The notes: generated from the sequence alone by a model not told the origin. Shown: positions 45,315 to 54,359, counted from the stretch's first letter. The stretch is 64,000 nucleotides of DNA from UBA1413 sp964650525 (GCA_964650525.1 CAZYUA010000021.1:5530-69529); one strand, 5' to 3'. Numbers and translations are program-made.

Positions 45315-46301
45315 CTATTTTTCCCGGTTAAGAATCGATGAAAACTGACTGGTTAGCAACATCCTGCGATCCGCAGGAACATCCAGATCCCTGATAATGG
45401 CCATGGCTCTGGAATGATAATCCCTGATGGCTGTCTCGGTTTTTTCCTTTACCTTCAGTTGTAACAGGATATTTCTTACAGCAGAGATTTTCTCCTCCCT
45501 GTTAAAATTAACAGAAACAAGCCAATTCATCAATTCGCTCCTGTACGTATGATCGCTGGCATGGAGGGCTTCAACGAGAAGGAATGTTTTTTTGTTTGTA
45601 ACGATATCTCCTCCGATTTTTTTGCCGAAAGCGGTTTCATCGCCAAAACTGTCGAGGAGGTCATCCTGCAGCTGAAAAGCCATGCCCAGGTTCATTCCGG
45701 CTTCATACAGAAGGCTGGCATCCCGGCTTAAAGCACCTCCTGCCAGGGCACCGGTTTTGAGTGCACAGCCCAGCAGAACAGCCGTTTTGAGCCGGATCAT
45801 GGTAAGGTACTCACCGGGTGTAACATCGAAGCGGGTTTCAAAGTCCATATCCATCTGCTGTCCTTCGCATACTTCGATGGCGGTAGCTGAAAACAGCGAG
45901 ATGATCTCAGGTTGCCTTTCCGTAGGGCATCGCAGAAGAAACTGGTATGCCAGGAAGGCCATCACATCGCCCGACAAGATGGCGCTGTTTTCATTGAACT
46001 TCACATGTACGGCGGGTTGGTTTCTGCGAATTTCAGCCTTGTCCATGATATCGTCATGAAGGAGTGTGAAATTGTGGAATATTTCCACCGCCAGGGCAGC
46101 GGGGAGTACCGTTTCAGGTTTATCGCCGAATAACCGGTAGCCCAGGACGACCATCAGGGGCCGCAACCGTTTGCCGCCTGCCCGGAGAGCATATACCACC
46201 GGCTTGTAAAGGTTTGCCGGAGTTGCGTTTTCCCATTCGGCAGATTGCACCCGGATAGCCTCTTCGATGATTTCCTGCAACTTTCTGATTTCTTCCATCA
46301 T
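45315..46301 (-). CDS. Trans-polyprenyl diphosphate synthase
   Basis: A 328-residue all-helical prenyltransferase that extends allylic diphosphates with isopentenyl diphosphate. The first Asp-rich motif is HDDIMD followed by RR, and the second is QLQDDLLDSFGD. The small and aromatic residues before the first motif suggest a medium- to long-chain product, such as the side chain of menaquinone, but chain length cannot be fixed by eye. It lies 6 bp from the upstream MMPL-type gene and is probably co-transcribed with it. The first two codons are both ATG. Confidence 0.94.
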   Translation of the reverse strand: MMEEIRKLQEIIEEAIRVQSAEWENATPANLYKPVVYALRAGGKRLRPLMVVLGYRLFGDKPETVLPAALAVEIFHNFTLLHDDIMDKAEIRRNQPAVHVKFNENSAILSGDVMAFLAYQFLLRCPTERQPEIISLFSATAIEVCEGQQMDMDFETRFDVTPGEYLTMIRLKTAVLLGCALKTGALAGGALSRDASLLYEAGMNLGMAFQLQDDLLDSFGDETAFGKKIGGDIVTNKKTFLLVEALHASDHTYRSELMNWLVSVNFNREEKISAVRNILLQLKVKEKTETAIRDYHSRAMAIIRDLDVPADRRMLLTSQFSSILNREK

Positions 46302-46307
46302 CAGTAA

Positions 46308-48692
46308 TTATGCATCCTGTGAATTGTTCTCATCGAGCATTTTTACCTCCTCGTCGCCGTTGTCGATGGGCAGGAGCGGGGTTTCAAAACTTTCGGTGGT
46401 AGTCAGCCGCTCCATACCGGTTAGCAGCGATGGGAGCAGGATGAGGTTTGAAGTCACGGCAATCAGGAGGGTCAGCGAGACCAGTACACCCATGGCCTGG
46501 GTTCCTCCAAAGCCGGAAAGGCTGAAAACCCCAAAACCAAAGAAGAGCACTGCAGCGGTGTAGGTCATGCCCACCCCGGTTTCCTTCAGGGCCAGGATGA
46601 CCGACCTCCGGATATCCCATCGGGTGACTTTCAGTTCAAACCGGTACTTTGCAAGAAACTGGATGGTACTGTCGACTGAAATACCAAATGCCACACTGAA
46701 GACCAGCATGGTCGAAGCCTTAATGGGTATTCCCGTGAAGCCCATTACACCCGCTGTCAGAACCAGGGGCAAAAGGTTCGGAATCAAGGAAATGACAACC
46801 ATGCGGCTTGACGAAAACATCAGGGTCATGAAAAAGGATATCAACACGATGGCCAGGGCAACACTTGAAAACAGATTTCTCAGAAGGTACTGAGTTCCCC
46901 TGAAGTTGGTTATGCTTGAACCTGTGGCTGTAATGTTGTACTGCTCCGGGTTGAAAATGGAATCCACATCGGATTTCAGCCGGTCATTAAGTGCTGCCAT
47001 CTGACGGGTCCCGATGTCTTTGGTGCGGTAACTGACCCGGGTAACCTGCCGGGTGCTGTCCCAGAAGGAATACAGCAGGTTCTCCTGGGTCTTTCCCCCT
47101 GACGCATAGGCTAGAATGAAGTTTTTCTCGTAGTTGTCGGGTAACGAATAAAAGGCGGAATCGCCGCTGTAAAAAGCCTGCCTGGCAAATTTCAGCACAT
47201 TGAGCAAAGAGAGGGGAGCAGATAAGTCGGGGTAATCCTGAAGTTTCTGCTCCAGCCGGTCGATCTTCTGAAAAGTGGAAAGCTGCATGGCCCCGTTTGG
47301 CTTTTTCGTGTCGACAATAATCTCCAGGGGCATCAATCCGTGAAAATGATGTTCGAAAAACTTCAGGTCTTTGTAAATGGGATCTCTGGCCGGGATGTCG
47401 TCGACCATGTAGCCGGAGCTTCTGATCTTTGTCGCTCCGGCAAAGCCGGCCACAACCAGCAATACCGAAACCAGGTAGACGACCTTTCGTTTATGCTTGG
47501 TTATCAGGATCAACCGGTCGATGATCCTGGTCATAAAGCGGCTTTCAAAGTATTTCAGATGCTTGGGAGCAGGAGGGTCTACAAAGGAATAGAAGACAGG
47601 TATCAACACGAGCGTCAGGGCAAACAGACATAGGATATTCAGAGAGGTGATAATGCCAAATTCTACCAGCATTTTACTCTGGGTGATGATATTGGTGCCG
47701 AAACCGGCGGCAGCTGTCAGGTTGGTCATAAAGGTAGCCGACCCGATCCGGATGATCGACCGTTGCAAGGCTTTGATTTTATTCCCATACTGAGCATACT
47801 CATAGTTATACTTGTTCAGCATGTATATGCTGTTCTCAATCCCGATGATGATCAGGATCGCGGGCATCATGCCGGTCAATACGGTGATCTTGAAATTAAA
47901 CAGCGACAGCATCCCCATTGCCCAGACAACCTGCAGCAGCACAATGAAAATGGGAATAACAACCGCCTTGAACGACCGGAAAAAAATATAGAGAAACACA
48001 ACGCAAAGGGCAATGGCCAGAAGGCTGAACAGATAAATTTCCCGCTTTATCTTAAGCGAAGTCATCACCCGGATGTAAGGAAGACCCGAATAATGAAGTG
48101 TCAGTTGATTCGTTTTTTCAAACTGGTTTCCAATCCTCTTGATCGATCTGACCATCGCCTCACGCTCCCGGCTATGCATCTTGTCCTTGTTGACCGTAAT
48201 CACCAGGAGGTAGGTATGGGTGGAATCATTATAAAGAAAGTTCCTGTAAAAGGGCAGGCTGTGAAACAGGCTGGCCAGGGAATCCATCTGTGCCTGCCCG
48301 GAAATGACAGCCGGGAAAACCGGCTGGATGAGAAATTTCTTGCCAATAGTATCCCGTGTCAGATTGTAGGAGTTCGATACCGAAAGAAGATTTTCAACAC
48401 CTTCCACATTTTTCAGGTCGTTGCACAAAAAGCGCCATTTTCTGAATTGGTCGATAGTAAAGAACGAACTGTCCTGCAAGGCGATCATAATCAGGTTACC
48501 CTCTTCACCGAAGGTATTCACGAAATTCCTGTAATCAGCATAGGCCTGATCCTTCTGCGGTAACATGGAAGCATACTCATACGACATTTCAACCTGGCGT
48601 GCATGGTACCCGAAAAACAGGGTAAGCCCCAGTATTACAGCAAGAATAACGGATTTATTTCTAAGAATGACCCCGGAAACCTTTACCCACAT
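46308..48692 (-). CDS. RND superfamily (MMPL/HAE3-type) transporter
   Basis: A protein of about 794 residues with twelve predicted helices in two repeats, each with one helix, a periplasmic loop and five helices. It is shorter than HAE1 pumps and carries the MMPL/HAE3-type segments MPAILIIIGIENSIYMLNKYNYE and FSVAFGISVDSTIQFLAKYR. HAE3 relatives include transporters of hopanoids and other lipids. I chose the ATG at 48692 because the frame up to 48785 gives an unlikely leader before the first helix. Co-transcription with the polyprenyl synthase suggests a lipid-linked role, by inference only. Confidence 0.88.
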   Translation of the reverse strand: MWVKVSGVILRNKSVILAVILGLTLFFGYHARQVEMSYEYASMLPQKDQAYADYRNFVNTFGEEGNLIMIALQDSSFFTIDQFRKWRFLCNDLKNVEGVENLLSVSNSYNLTRDTIGKKFLIQPVFPAVISGQAQMDSLASLFHSLPFYRNFLYNDSTHTYLLVITVNKDKMHSREREAMVRSIKRIGNQFEKTNQLTLHYSGLPYIRVMTSLKIKREIYLFSLLAIALCVVFLYIFFRSFKAVVIPIFIVLLQVVWAMGMLSLFNFKITVLTGMMPAILIIIGIENSIYMLNKYNYEYAQYGNKIKALQRSIIRIGSATFMTNLTAAAGFGTNIITQSKMLVEFGIITSLNILCLFALTLVLIPVFYSFVDPPAPKHLKYFESRFMTRIIDRLILITKHKRKVVYLVSVLLVVAGFAGATKIRSSGYMVDDIPARDPIYKDLKFFEHHFHGLMPLEIIVDTKKPNGAMQLSTFQKIDRLEQKLQDYPDLSAPLSLLNVLKFARQAFYSGDSAFYSLPDNYEKNFILAYASGGKTQENLLYSFWDSTRQVTRVSYRTKDIGTRQMAALNDRLKSDVDSIFNPEQYNITATGSSITNFRGTQYLLRNLFSSVALAIVLISFFMTLMFSSSRMVVISLIPNLLPLVLTAGVMGFTGIPIKASTMLVFSVAFGISVDSTIQFLAKYRFELKVTRWDIRRSVILALKETGVGMTYTAAVLFFGFGVFSLSGFGGTQAMGVLVSLTLLIAVTSNLILLPSLLTGMERLTTTESFETPLLPIDNGDEEVKMLDENNSQDA

Positions 48693-49253
48693 ACCTGTGC
48701 TAACAATAAAGGGCGAAAATACGATAATTCTTTTTTGTGACACCGGGAAAATATCATACCCTTCTGCAGACCGGATTGTTTTCAAAACATCTTACCGATA
48801 CCCGGGCTGCTATTTCGCTGGCTTTGACCGGTATTACCTCATCAAAGGATTTTGTTTCAGCATCGGGAGTGGCAGGGATTCAGCAAGCCCTGCGAACCTT
48901 GACAGTAGACAAATAAGGACCCTGATGATTGAATTACTTGTTGGGGTAAGGTATTAAAGCCCATTGATTGAGCAGGGGATACAAAGTGCCGGTTTTTTTG
49001 TAGTTTTACCTTTCTGTAAGACAATGCAAATAAAATTGGGACAGGAAAACCAAACAATATGTATAGTGTTATGTCCGTTTTGCAGCGTTTATATTAACAT
49101 ATACTATGATAATTCTCAATACGTTTGGCTTAATAGTTCCCTATACCGGCTGATGTCGACCCGGTTTTTACCACACCAATTCAGGGCCTGACAGCAAAGA
49201 GGATGAATCGGAACTACAAACCATTCAGAACCAGAATTAAACCTCCACAGTGA
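48693..49253. other. Gene-free stretch before the AT-rich gene
   Basis: About 560 bp between the MMPL-type gene and the gene at 49254. Only short overlapping frames exist. The base composition shifts to AT-rich from about 48990 onwards, including an imperfect inverted repeat around 49057-49110 (TATGTATAGTG and CATATACTATGA). Confidence 0.55.
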
Positions 49254-49838
49254 ATGGATAAAAGAAATAAATATACCGTAGAAGAAAGGCAAAAGGGAGC
49301 GGATTTAATTGGAGGATTAATACTGATAATCCTCACAATTCTTAGTATTGGGGGGATAAAACAATATTTCAAAACTCCTGAAAATCATGCTTTTATTTTT
49401 TCATTATCAATACTATGGCTGTTTCATGCCGTTATTCATTTATTGGCATTTCAAAAATTCAGAGCGAAGAATCCTTATAGAATTAAATTTGCACATTGGG
49501 AAAAGGAAGGAAATATCTATCGATATTTTGGAATTAAAATATTTCGGAAATTAATTCTATTCAGCCCATTTGTACTAATGTCGTTAGGAATTAGAGTTTG
49601 GTCGGGCCGAGATGATTTTGAAAGAGTACTACGTGAGTTAAACATGGCTGAAGGCTCTCACAAGGTAGCATTACTGTTTACTGTTATGATAGTATTCATT
49701 TTATTTTCCACTGACCGGAGAAAAGAGGGTTACTACCTTTTGATGGAAATTATTGCATTTCATGTTTATCCGATTATGTTACAAAGATGGAACCGGGGAC
49801 GTATAAAAAGATTAATTAAGAAAAATGAAAATAATTAA
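49254..49838 (+). CDS. AT-rich integral membrane protein, possibly CrtO-like acyltransferase
   Basis: A 194-residue protein with about four to five hydrophobic segments. The region FAHWEKEGNIYRYFGIK, a later EGSHK and the end YPIMLQRWNRGRIKRL recall the glycosyl-4,4'-diaponeurosporenoate acyltransferase (CrtO) family, but the similarity is weak and no carotenoid gene is near. Codon use is strongly A/T-biased compared with neighbouring genes, which suggests recent transfer. It stands alone, flanked by non-coding stretches. Coding status is likely; function is uncertain. Confidence 0.65.
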   Translation: MDKRNKYTVEERQKGADLIGGLILIILTILSIGGIKQYFKTPENHAFIFSLSILWLFHAVIHLLAFQKFRAKNPYRIKFAHWEKEGNIYRYFGIKIFRKLILFSPFVLMSLGIRVWSGRDDFERVLRELNMAEGSHKVALLFTVMIVFILFSTDRRKEGYYLLMEIIAFHVYPIMLQRWNRGRIKRLIKKNENN

Positions 49839-50150
49839 TACCGTATGGAAATGCAAAAAGAGATAGGGGGGGTAATTGTAAGACAGTCATAAACTACCTT
49901 TCAACAACGACGATATGATAGATGAAACGAGCATGGCGAACTTTCACAACAAAAGGAGATGAAAAAAATCTTCCATGCGAGTTCCATACTGAGCAGTTTG
50001 TCCATGAAAAGATCGGATATTTGTATCGCAATGATTTATACACTATTAAGACCATTATTTCTGTATAAAGGGGGGAGTGGATTTGCCTTTTTTTGCGTTC
50101 CTAAAGGGAAATAAGGGAAAAGTTTCAGTAATGTTTCAGTATTAAGCCAG
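49839..50150. other. Gene-free stretch containing the second 52-nt element
   Basis: About 310 bp with no convincing gene on either strand. It holds copy 2 of the 52-nt element and ends at the tRNA-Arg terminator. Confidence 0.6.
49932..49983. repeat. 52-nt intergenic element, copy 2
   Basis: Matches 41349-41400 at 47 of 52 positions with no gaps. The outer stem is extended here to GCATGG/CCATGC, and the inner stem GGAGAT/ATCTTC is kept by a G-U pair. It lies 93 bp after the AT-rich membrane-protein gene. Confidence 0.65.
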
Positions 50151-50196
50151 AAAAGCCTCGGTATGTATTTCTATTTCAATACATTACCGAAGCTTT
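50151..50196 (-). terminator. Terminator of tRNA-Arg
   Basis: Arms 50151-50169 and 50178-50196 form a long imperfect stem 5 bp beyond the tRNA 3' end. On the minus strand it is followed by TTTTCTGG. Confidence 0.65.
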
Positions 50197-50200
50197 CGTG

Positions 50201-50272
50201 TAGCCCCACCGGGAATCGAACCTGGATTTACGGTTTAGGAAACCGCCGTTCTATCCGTTGAACTATGAGGCC
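50201..50272 (-). tRNA. tRNA-Arg (anticodon CCT)
   Basis: A 72-nt cloverleaf on the minus strand. The acceptor stem GGCCTCA/TGGGGCT has two G-U pairs, the D stem is GTTC/GAAC, the anticodon loop TTCCTAA gives anticodon CCT (codon AGG), and the T arm has the normal GGTTCGATTCC core. The discriminator is A. The CCA end is not encoded. Confidence 0.93.
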
Positions 50273-50285
50273 GGATTATGAAGTG

Positions 50286-50293
50286 CAAAAATA
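50286..50293 (-). promoter_or_regulatory. -7 element for tRNA-Arg
   Basis: Minus strand TATTTTTG fits TAnnTTTG and would start transcription a few bases before the tRNA 5' end at 50272. The -33 box is not clear. Confidence 0.5.
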
Positions 50294-50563
50294 GGAAATT
50301 ATGCTTCCTAAGCCACCTGCTCCTGAAAATAATTCAGGGGTTTCAGCAAAACCGGAATGCGCCCTTCTCTGTTGTCCGGACAGCTGCCTGCTTGGCATTA
50401 AGGCTCAGGCCTGACTTTACGGAATTTCCCTGCCCCGTTGGAACTAAGGTTTCCGGCTGCAATACGATTGTATCATATGGTTCAACCTTTAAAGGATTTT
50501 CGGAAAACTTTTAAGGAAATTAGACGTACAATCAACAATTTCATTCCCATTTTGTTATTGATG

Positions 50564-50650
50564 AACTACCCGCTGCAAGCAGCGGGGTATCCTGATGGAT
50601 TACTTATTTTACGCCGCAGAGTGGCGGGGAATGAATCCCATAGAGATTAA
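50564..50650. repeat. REP-like double-hairpin repeat, copy 2
   Basis: Closely matches 14855-14947. The first hairpin CCCGCTGC-AA-GCAGCGGG is perfect here, and the second is GCCGC/GTGGC with a G-U pair, so pairing is kept despite base changes. A 6-bp length difference lies between the two hairpins. The repeat runs up to 10 bp before the reductase start. Confidence 0.75.
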
Positions 50651-50660
50651 AAACAAAAAA

Positions 50661-51710
50661 ATGGACAGAAGGATATTTCTTGGGAGTGGGTTGACAGCAG
50701 CAGCGGCCATGGCCGTGGGCAAAACCATGGCATCGGTGGCAATGGATGAAACCCGGGTCAGGCCACCCGCTGACAACCTGCCTTTTAATCCGGTTACGTT
50801 CGGGGCGATGCCTACCCGTTCGTTTGGACAAACCGGTTACAAAACCGGAATTCTCAGCCTTGGGGGGCAAGCCACTCTCGAGATTGCGGGACGTGAAGAG
50901 GAATCGGAAAAAATTATTCACAGGGCAATTGATTTGGGTATCAATTATATAGATACGGCTGCTGCTTATGGCCGCGGTGTCAGCCAGTTTAATATCGGCA
51001 GGGTAATGAAAACCCGCCGCAATGAAGTCTTTTTAGCCACCAAAACCCATGACCGCACTTACGACGGATCGATGCGGCTGTTGGAGGAGAGCCTTAAAAA
51101 CCTGCAGACCGACCATCTCAACCTTTGGCAATTGCACAATGTGCAAAACCAGGCCCAGGTTGATCAGATCTTTGGGCCGGATGGCGCCATCAAAGCCCTG
51201 GAAAAGGCCAAATCGGAGGGAATCGTCAGGAATTTGGGGATTACAGGGCATTTTGAGCCACTGGTACTGCTGGAAGCCATACGCCGTTACCCTTTCGATG
51301 CCATTCTGATGGCCCTGAATGCCGCCGATGTCCATTACCTGAGCTTTATCAATTATCTGCTTCCGGAAGCTCAGAAGCAGGGAATGGCGATCATCGGCAT
51401 GAAGGTGACCACCCGGAGCCGGATGCTTTCCACCTGGACGCCCCCACCCCTTGAAGAACAAACCGATGCACGGCTGAGAACATCCAAACCGGGGACCGTT
51501 ACCATCAAAGAAGCGCTGACCTACAATATGAGCCAACCGGTCAGTACCACCATCATTGGAGTTGACAACATCGCCCAGCTCGAGGAAAATGTGAATATCG
51601 CCTCGCAATTCTCGCCTCTGAGCAGGGAACAACTGGCGGAGATAGAAATAAAAACCCTGCCGATTGTCAGGCAGGGTCTCTATTTCAGACGCTGGGATAT
51701 CGGGGCTTAA
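50661..51710 (+). CDS. Exported aldo/keto reductase (Tat-type signal)
   Basis: A 349-residue NADPH-type oxidoreductase with a TIM barrel. Catalytic Asp98 and Tyr103 (NYIDTAAAYGRG), a lysine in FLATKTH and a histidine in LWQLHN form the usual tetrad. The N-terminus DRRIFLGSGLTAAAAMAVG looks like a twin-arginine signal, so the folded enzyme may act in the periplasm. The frame is open upstream, but that part lies in the REP-like repeat; the ATG at 50661 is the sensible start. The C-terminal VSTTIIGVDN segment fits the cofactor-phosphate site. The substrate is unknown. Confidence 0.9.
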   Translation: MDRRIFLGSGLTAAAAMAVGKTMASVAMDETRVRPPADNLPFNPVTFGAMPTRSFGQTGYKTGILSLGGQATLEIAGREEESEKIIHRAIDLGINYIDTAAAYGRGVSQFNIGRVMKTRRNEVFLATKTHDRTYDGSMRLLEESLKNLQTDHLNLWQLHNVQNQAQVDQIFGPDGAIKALEKAKSEGIVRNLGITGHFEPLVLLEAIRRYPFDAILMALNAADVHYLSFINYLLPEAQKQGMAIIGMKVTTRSRMLSTWTPPPLEEQTDARLRTSKPGTVTIKEALTYNMSQPVSTTIIGVDNIAQLEENVNIASQFSPLSREQLAEIEIKTLPIVRQGLYFRRWDIGA

Positions 51711-51746
51711 TGCCTTGATCCCTGATTCCCCTGATACCTGAAGCTC

Positions 51747-52341
51747 CTACTTTCTGGTCCCGGTAGTGCGGTTTAAGATAGCATTGAAGTAGGCCATATC
51801 CTCGATCAGCACCGGCGTGTACTCCACCTTTCTGAATTTCAGATGAAAGACAAAAGCTCTCAGGTGGGTTTCCGAACGCGGTCTTCTGGTTTTCCGGTAA
51901 AGCATCAACGGCTGCATGGATCTTCTCTGAAAGCTGGGCTCTCTCCATATCCTCCGGAGGCAATTCCACCCCTGCATCCATTTCGCCGGACGCCCCACCG
52001 CCGGTAAATAATTTTTCCATGGGCAGAATCCATCTCCCGCGCTTCATCTTCCGCACATGGTTCAGCGACTTGTTGACGGCTATCCGGTAGATCCAGGTAG
52101 AAAGCCTGGAATCTCCCCTGAAATGACCTATTGAACGGAAAACCTCCACAAAAACATCCTGGGCAATGTCTTCAGCATCTTCACGGTTATGGAGAATCCC
52201 CATGCACAAGGCAATAGTGCTTTTATGAAAACGGCCGACCACATCCCTGAAGTGCTTTTCATCACCCGAATGTAATCCCTGAATAATCTCCTCTTCCGTC
52301 ACGCTGAGAATTTTACCTTTAAGGTAACGATATGACACCAT
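51747..52341 (-). pseudogene. RNA polymerase sigma-70 factor (ECF type) with disrupted region 4
   Basis: Region 2 is intact: the helices containing AEDIAQDVFVEVFRS and STWIYRIAVNKSLNHVRK are typical of ECF sigma factors. The spacer to DALPENQKTAF, the usual start of region 4, is also normal. After this point the frame gives a non-homologous tail and runs to 51685, into the aldo/keto reductase 3' end. A second frame picks up RAFVFHLKFRKVEY and stops at 51747. A small insertion or deletion near 51870 thus seems to have broken the DNA-binding half. No anti-sigma gene adjoins it. A sequencing error would be the alternative. Confidence 0.7.
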
Positions 52342-52484
52342 AAACCCAAAAATCTTTCGGAAAAATTTTCACCCTTCAGACAGACAGATCCTCAAAATTA
52401 CCAATGGGTTAAAAAGCTGATGACAATCAGATTCCTGAACCTTTAATTGGTTAATTTTGGAACTTTATTTTCAATTGAAAAGAT

Positions 52485-54359
52485 ATGGGAAAAACCAACG
52501 ACAAACTTTTCGCTGAATTTCCGGGAGTGACCACCCCCCAATGGGAGGAAAAGGTTACTGCCGACCTTAAGGGGAAAGACTACGAAAAGGTCCTGGTTTG
52601 GCGCACCAACGAAGGATTTTCCGTCAAACCTTACTATCGTGCCGAAAACCTGAAGGGGTTGGAATACCTATCCTCTTCACCCGGGGAGTACCCCTTTGTC
52701 AGAGGAAATGAAACGGTTAACCACTGGCTGATCCGCCAGGATATCCTGGTTAACGGCTTTGCTGAAGCCAACAGAAAAGCCCTGGAGATCCTCGGTAAGG
52801 GAGTGAATTCACTGGGATTTATTTTTGATTGTTCCGCCAGGCCTACGGCAGAGGATCTGCGGATTCTTTTGAAAGATATTTGCCTGGCAGCTGCCGAAGT
52901 CAACTTTGTATGTTCCTGCCGCAATTGCGATGTAACCGGACCATTCACGGAACTTGTTGCTGCAGGCCCCTGGAACAAAGATACCCTTGTGGCCTCGGTG
53001 AACCACGATCCGCTCACCAGTCTGATGCTGAAAGGCACGTTTGAGGAAGGCAACCAGGCCGCAGCAATGGACCGTTTGAAAGCTTCGGTGGCAAAAGGTG
53101 CGGTTCTGCCGAAATTGCGCACCATCGGGGTTAACGGCAAGTTTTTCGGCAACAGCGGCTCTTCCATTGTCCAGGAGCTCGCGTTTTCCCTGAGTATGGG
53201 AGCAGAATATATCTCCCACCTGACAGAAGAAGGGATGAACCCCGGATTGGTCGCTTCAACCATCAAATTCAACTTCAGTGTCAGTAATAACTATTTCCTT
53301 GAAATAGCCAAACTTCGCGCCGGCAGATTGCTGTGGGCCAGGATTGTCCAGGCTTTCGGAGCTGCCGATAAAGAGGCTATGAAAATGATGGTTCATTGCG
53401 AAACGGGCAGTTACAACAAAACGGTCTACGATCCTTATGTGAATCTGCTTCGCACCCAGACAGAAGCCATGTCGGCCGCCCTGGGAGGAGCCCATTCGAT
53501 AACGGTGCTGCCTTTCGATGCTATGTTCCGCGATCCTTCCGTTTTTTCGGAAAGAATTACCCGTAACCAGCAGATCCTGTTAAAGGAAGAATCGAATATT
53601 GACAAGGTTACCGATGCCGGGGGCGGTTCGTACTATATTGAAATACTGACTGATTCGATTGCAGAAGAGGCATGGAAACTTTTTCTGATGACGGAGGAAA
53701 AGGGAGGTTTCCTTACAGCATTGAAGGAGGGGTTTATCCAGAAACAGGTAAGGGAAATGGCTGCCATACGCGATCAGAACAGGGCCCTTCGCCGCGAAAA
53801 CCTGCTTGGCATCAACCAGTTTCCCAATTTCTCTGAAACCATACAGGAAGATCTCGATGCTAAAGTGTTCCGGTCCACGGACCTGACTGCCACAGATGCA
53901 GAGGTCGAAACGCTGAAACCTTACCGGGCCGGTCAGACATTTGAAACGTTGCGCTACCGTACCGACCGGTGGTCGGCTTCGCATAAGCGTCCGGATGCTT
54001 TCATGCTGACAATTGGGAACCTGGCCATGCGCAAGGCCCGGTCGCAGTTCAGCTGTAACTTTTTTGCCATGGCCGGGTTCGGGGTAATCGATAACAACGG
54101 ATTTGACACCGTTGAAGAGGGTCTTACCGCAGCCCGTGAAGCAGGTGCTGAAATCGTGGTAGTATGCAGTTCAGACGAGGAGTATGCTGATGTGGTACCC
54201 GCGTTGCTCCCCCTGGTGAAAAATGAGATCCTGGTGGTTGCCGGAAATCCCGCTTGTCGTGCCGACCTCGAAGCCCTGGGAGTGACCCACTTCATCCACA
54301 TGAGATCAAATCTTCTACAGGAATTAACTGTATTTCAACAAAAAACATTAAAAGACTAA
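52485..54359 (+). CDS. mutA: Methylmalonyl-CoA mutase small subunit
   Basis: The 624-residue non-catalytic partner of the B12-dependent methylmalonyl-CoA mutase, which interconverts succinyl-CoA and methylmalonyl-CoA in the propionate pathway. It has the TIM-barrel domain related to the large subunit (QNQILL-type and LGGAHSITVLPFDAM segments) and a degenerate C-terminal cobalamin-binding-like domain without the DxHxxG histidine. A TAATTTTG at 52452-52459 may be its -7 box. The last two codons and the stop lie within the left inverted repeat of the inserted S23 cassette, so the natural C-terminus may have been altered. Confidence 0.95.
   Translation: MGKTNDKLFAEFPGVTTPQWEEKVTADLKGKDYEKVLVWRTNEGFSVKPYYRAENLKGLEYLSSSPGEYPFVRGNETVNHWLIRQDILVNGFAEANRKALEILGKGVNSLGFIFDCSARPTAEDLRILLKDICLAAAEVNFVCSCRNCDVTGPFTELVAAGPWNKDTLVASVNHDPLTSLMLKGTFEEGNQAAAMDRLKASVAKGAVLPKLRTIGVNGKFFGNSGSSIVQELAFSLSMGAEYISHLTEEGMNPGLVASTIKFNFSVSNNYFLEIAKLRAGRLLWARIVQAFGAADKEAMKMMVHCETGSYNKTVYDPYVNLLRTQTEAMSAALGGAHSITVLPFDAMFRDPSVFSERITRNQQILLKEESNIDKVTDAGGGSYYIEILTDSIAEEAWKLFLMTEEKGGFLTALKEGFIQKQVREMAAIRDQNRALRRENLLGINQFPNFSETIQEDLDAKVFRSTDLTATDAEVETLKPYRAGQTFETLRYRTDRWSASHKRPDAFMLTIGNLAMRKARSQFSCNFFAMAGFGVIDNNGFDTVEEGLTAAREAGAEIVVVCSSDEEYADVVPALLPLVKNEILVVAGNPACRADLEALGVTHFIHMRSNLLQELTVFQQKTLKD

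Larger units (their letters stand above)
50273..50660. other. Gene-free stretch between tRNA-Arg and the aldo/keto reductase
   Basis: About 390 bp. It contains the tRNA-Arg promoter element and REP-like copy 2, which ends 10 bp before the reductase ATG. No convincing gene is seen. Confidence 0.65.

Noticed and set aside
49000..49253. Possible integron attC-like site before the AT-rich gene
   Set aside because: The inverted repeats are imperfect and lack the conserved attC core sequences; no integrase is near.
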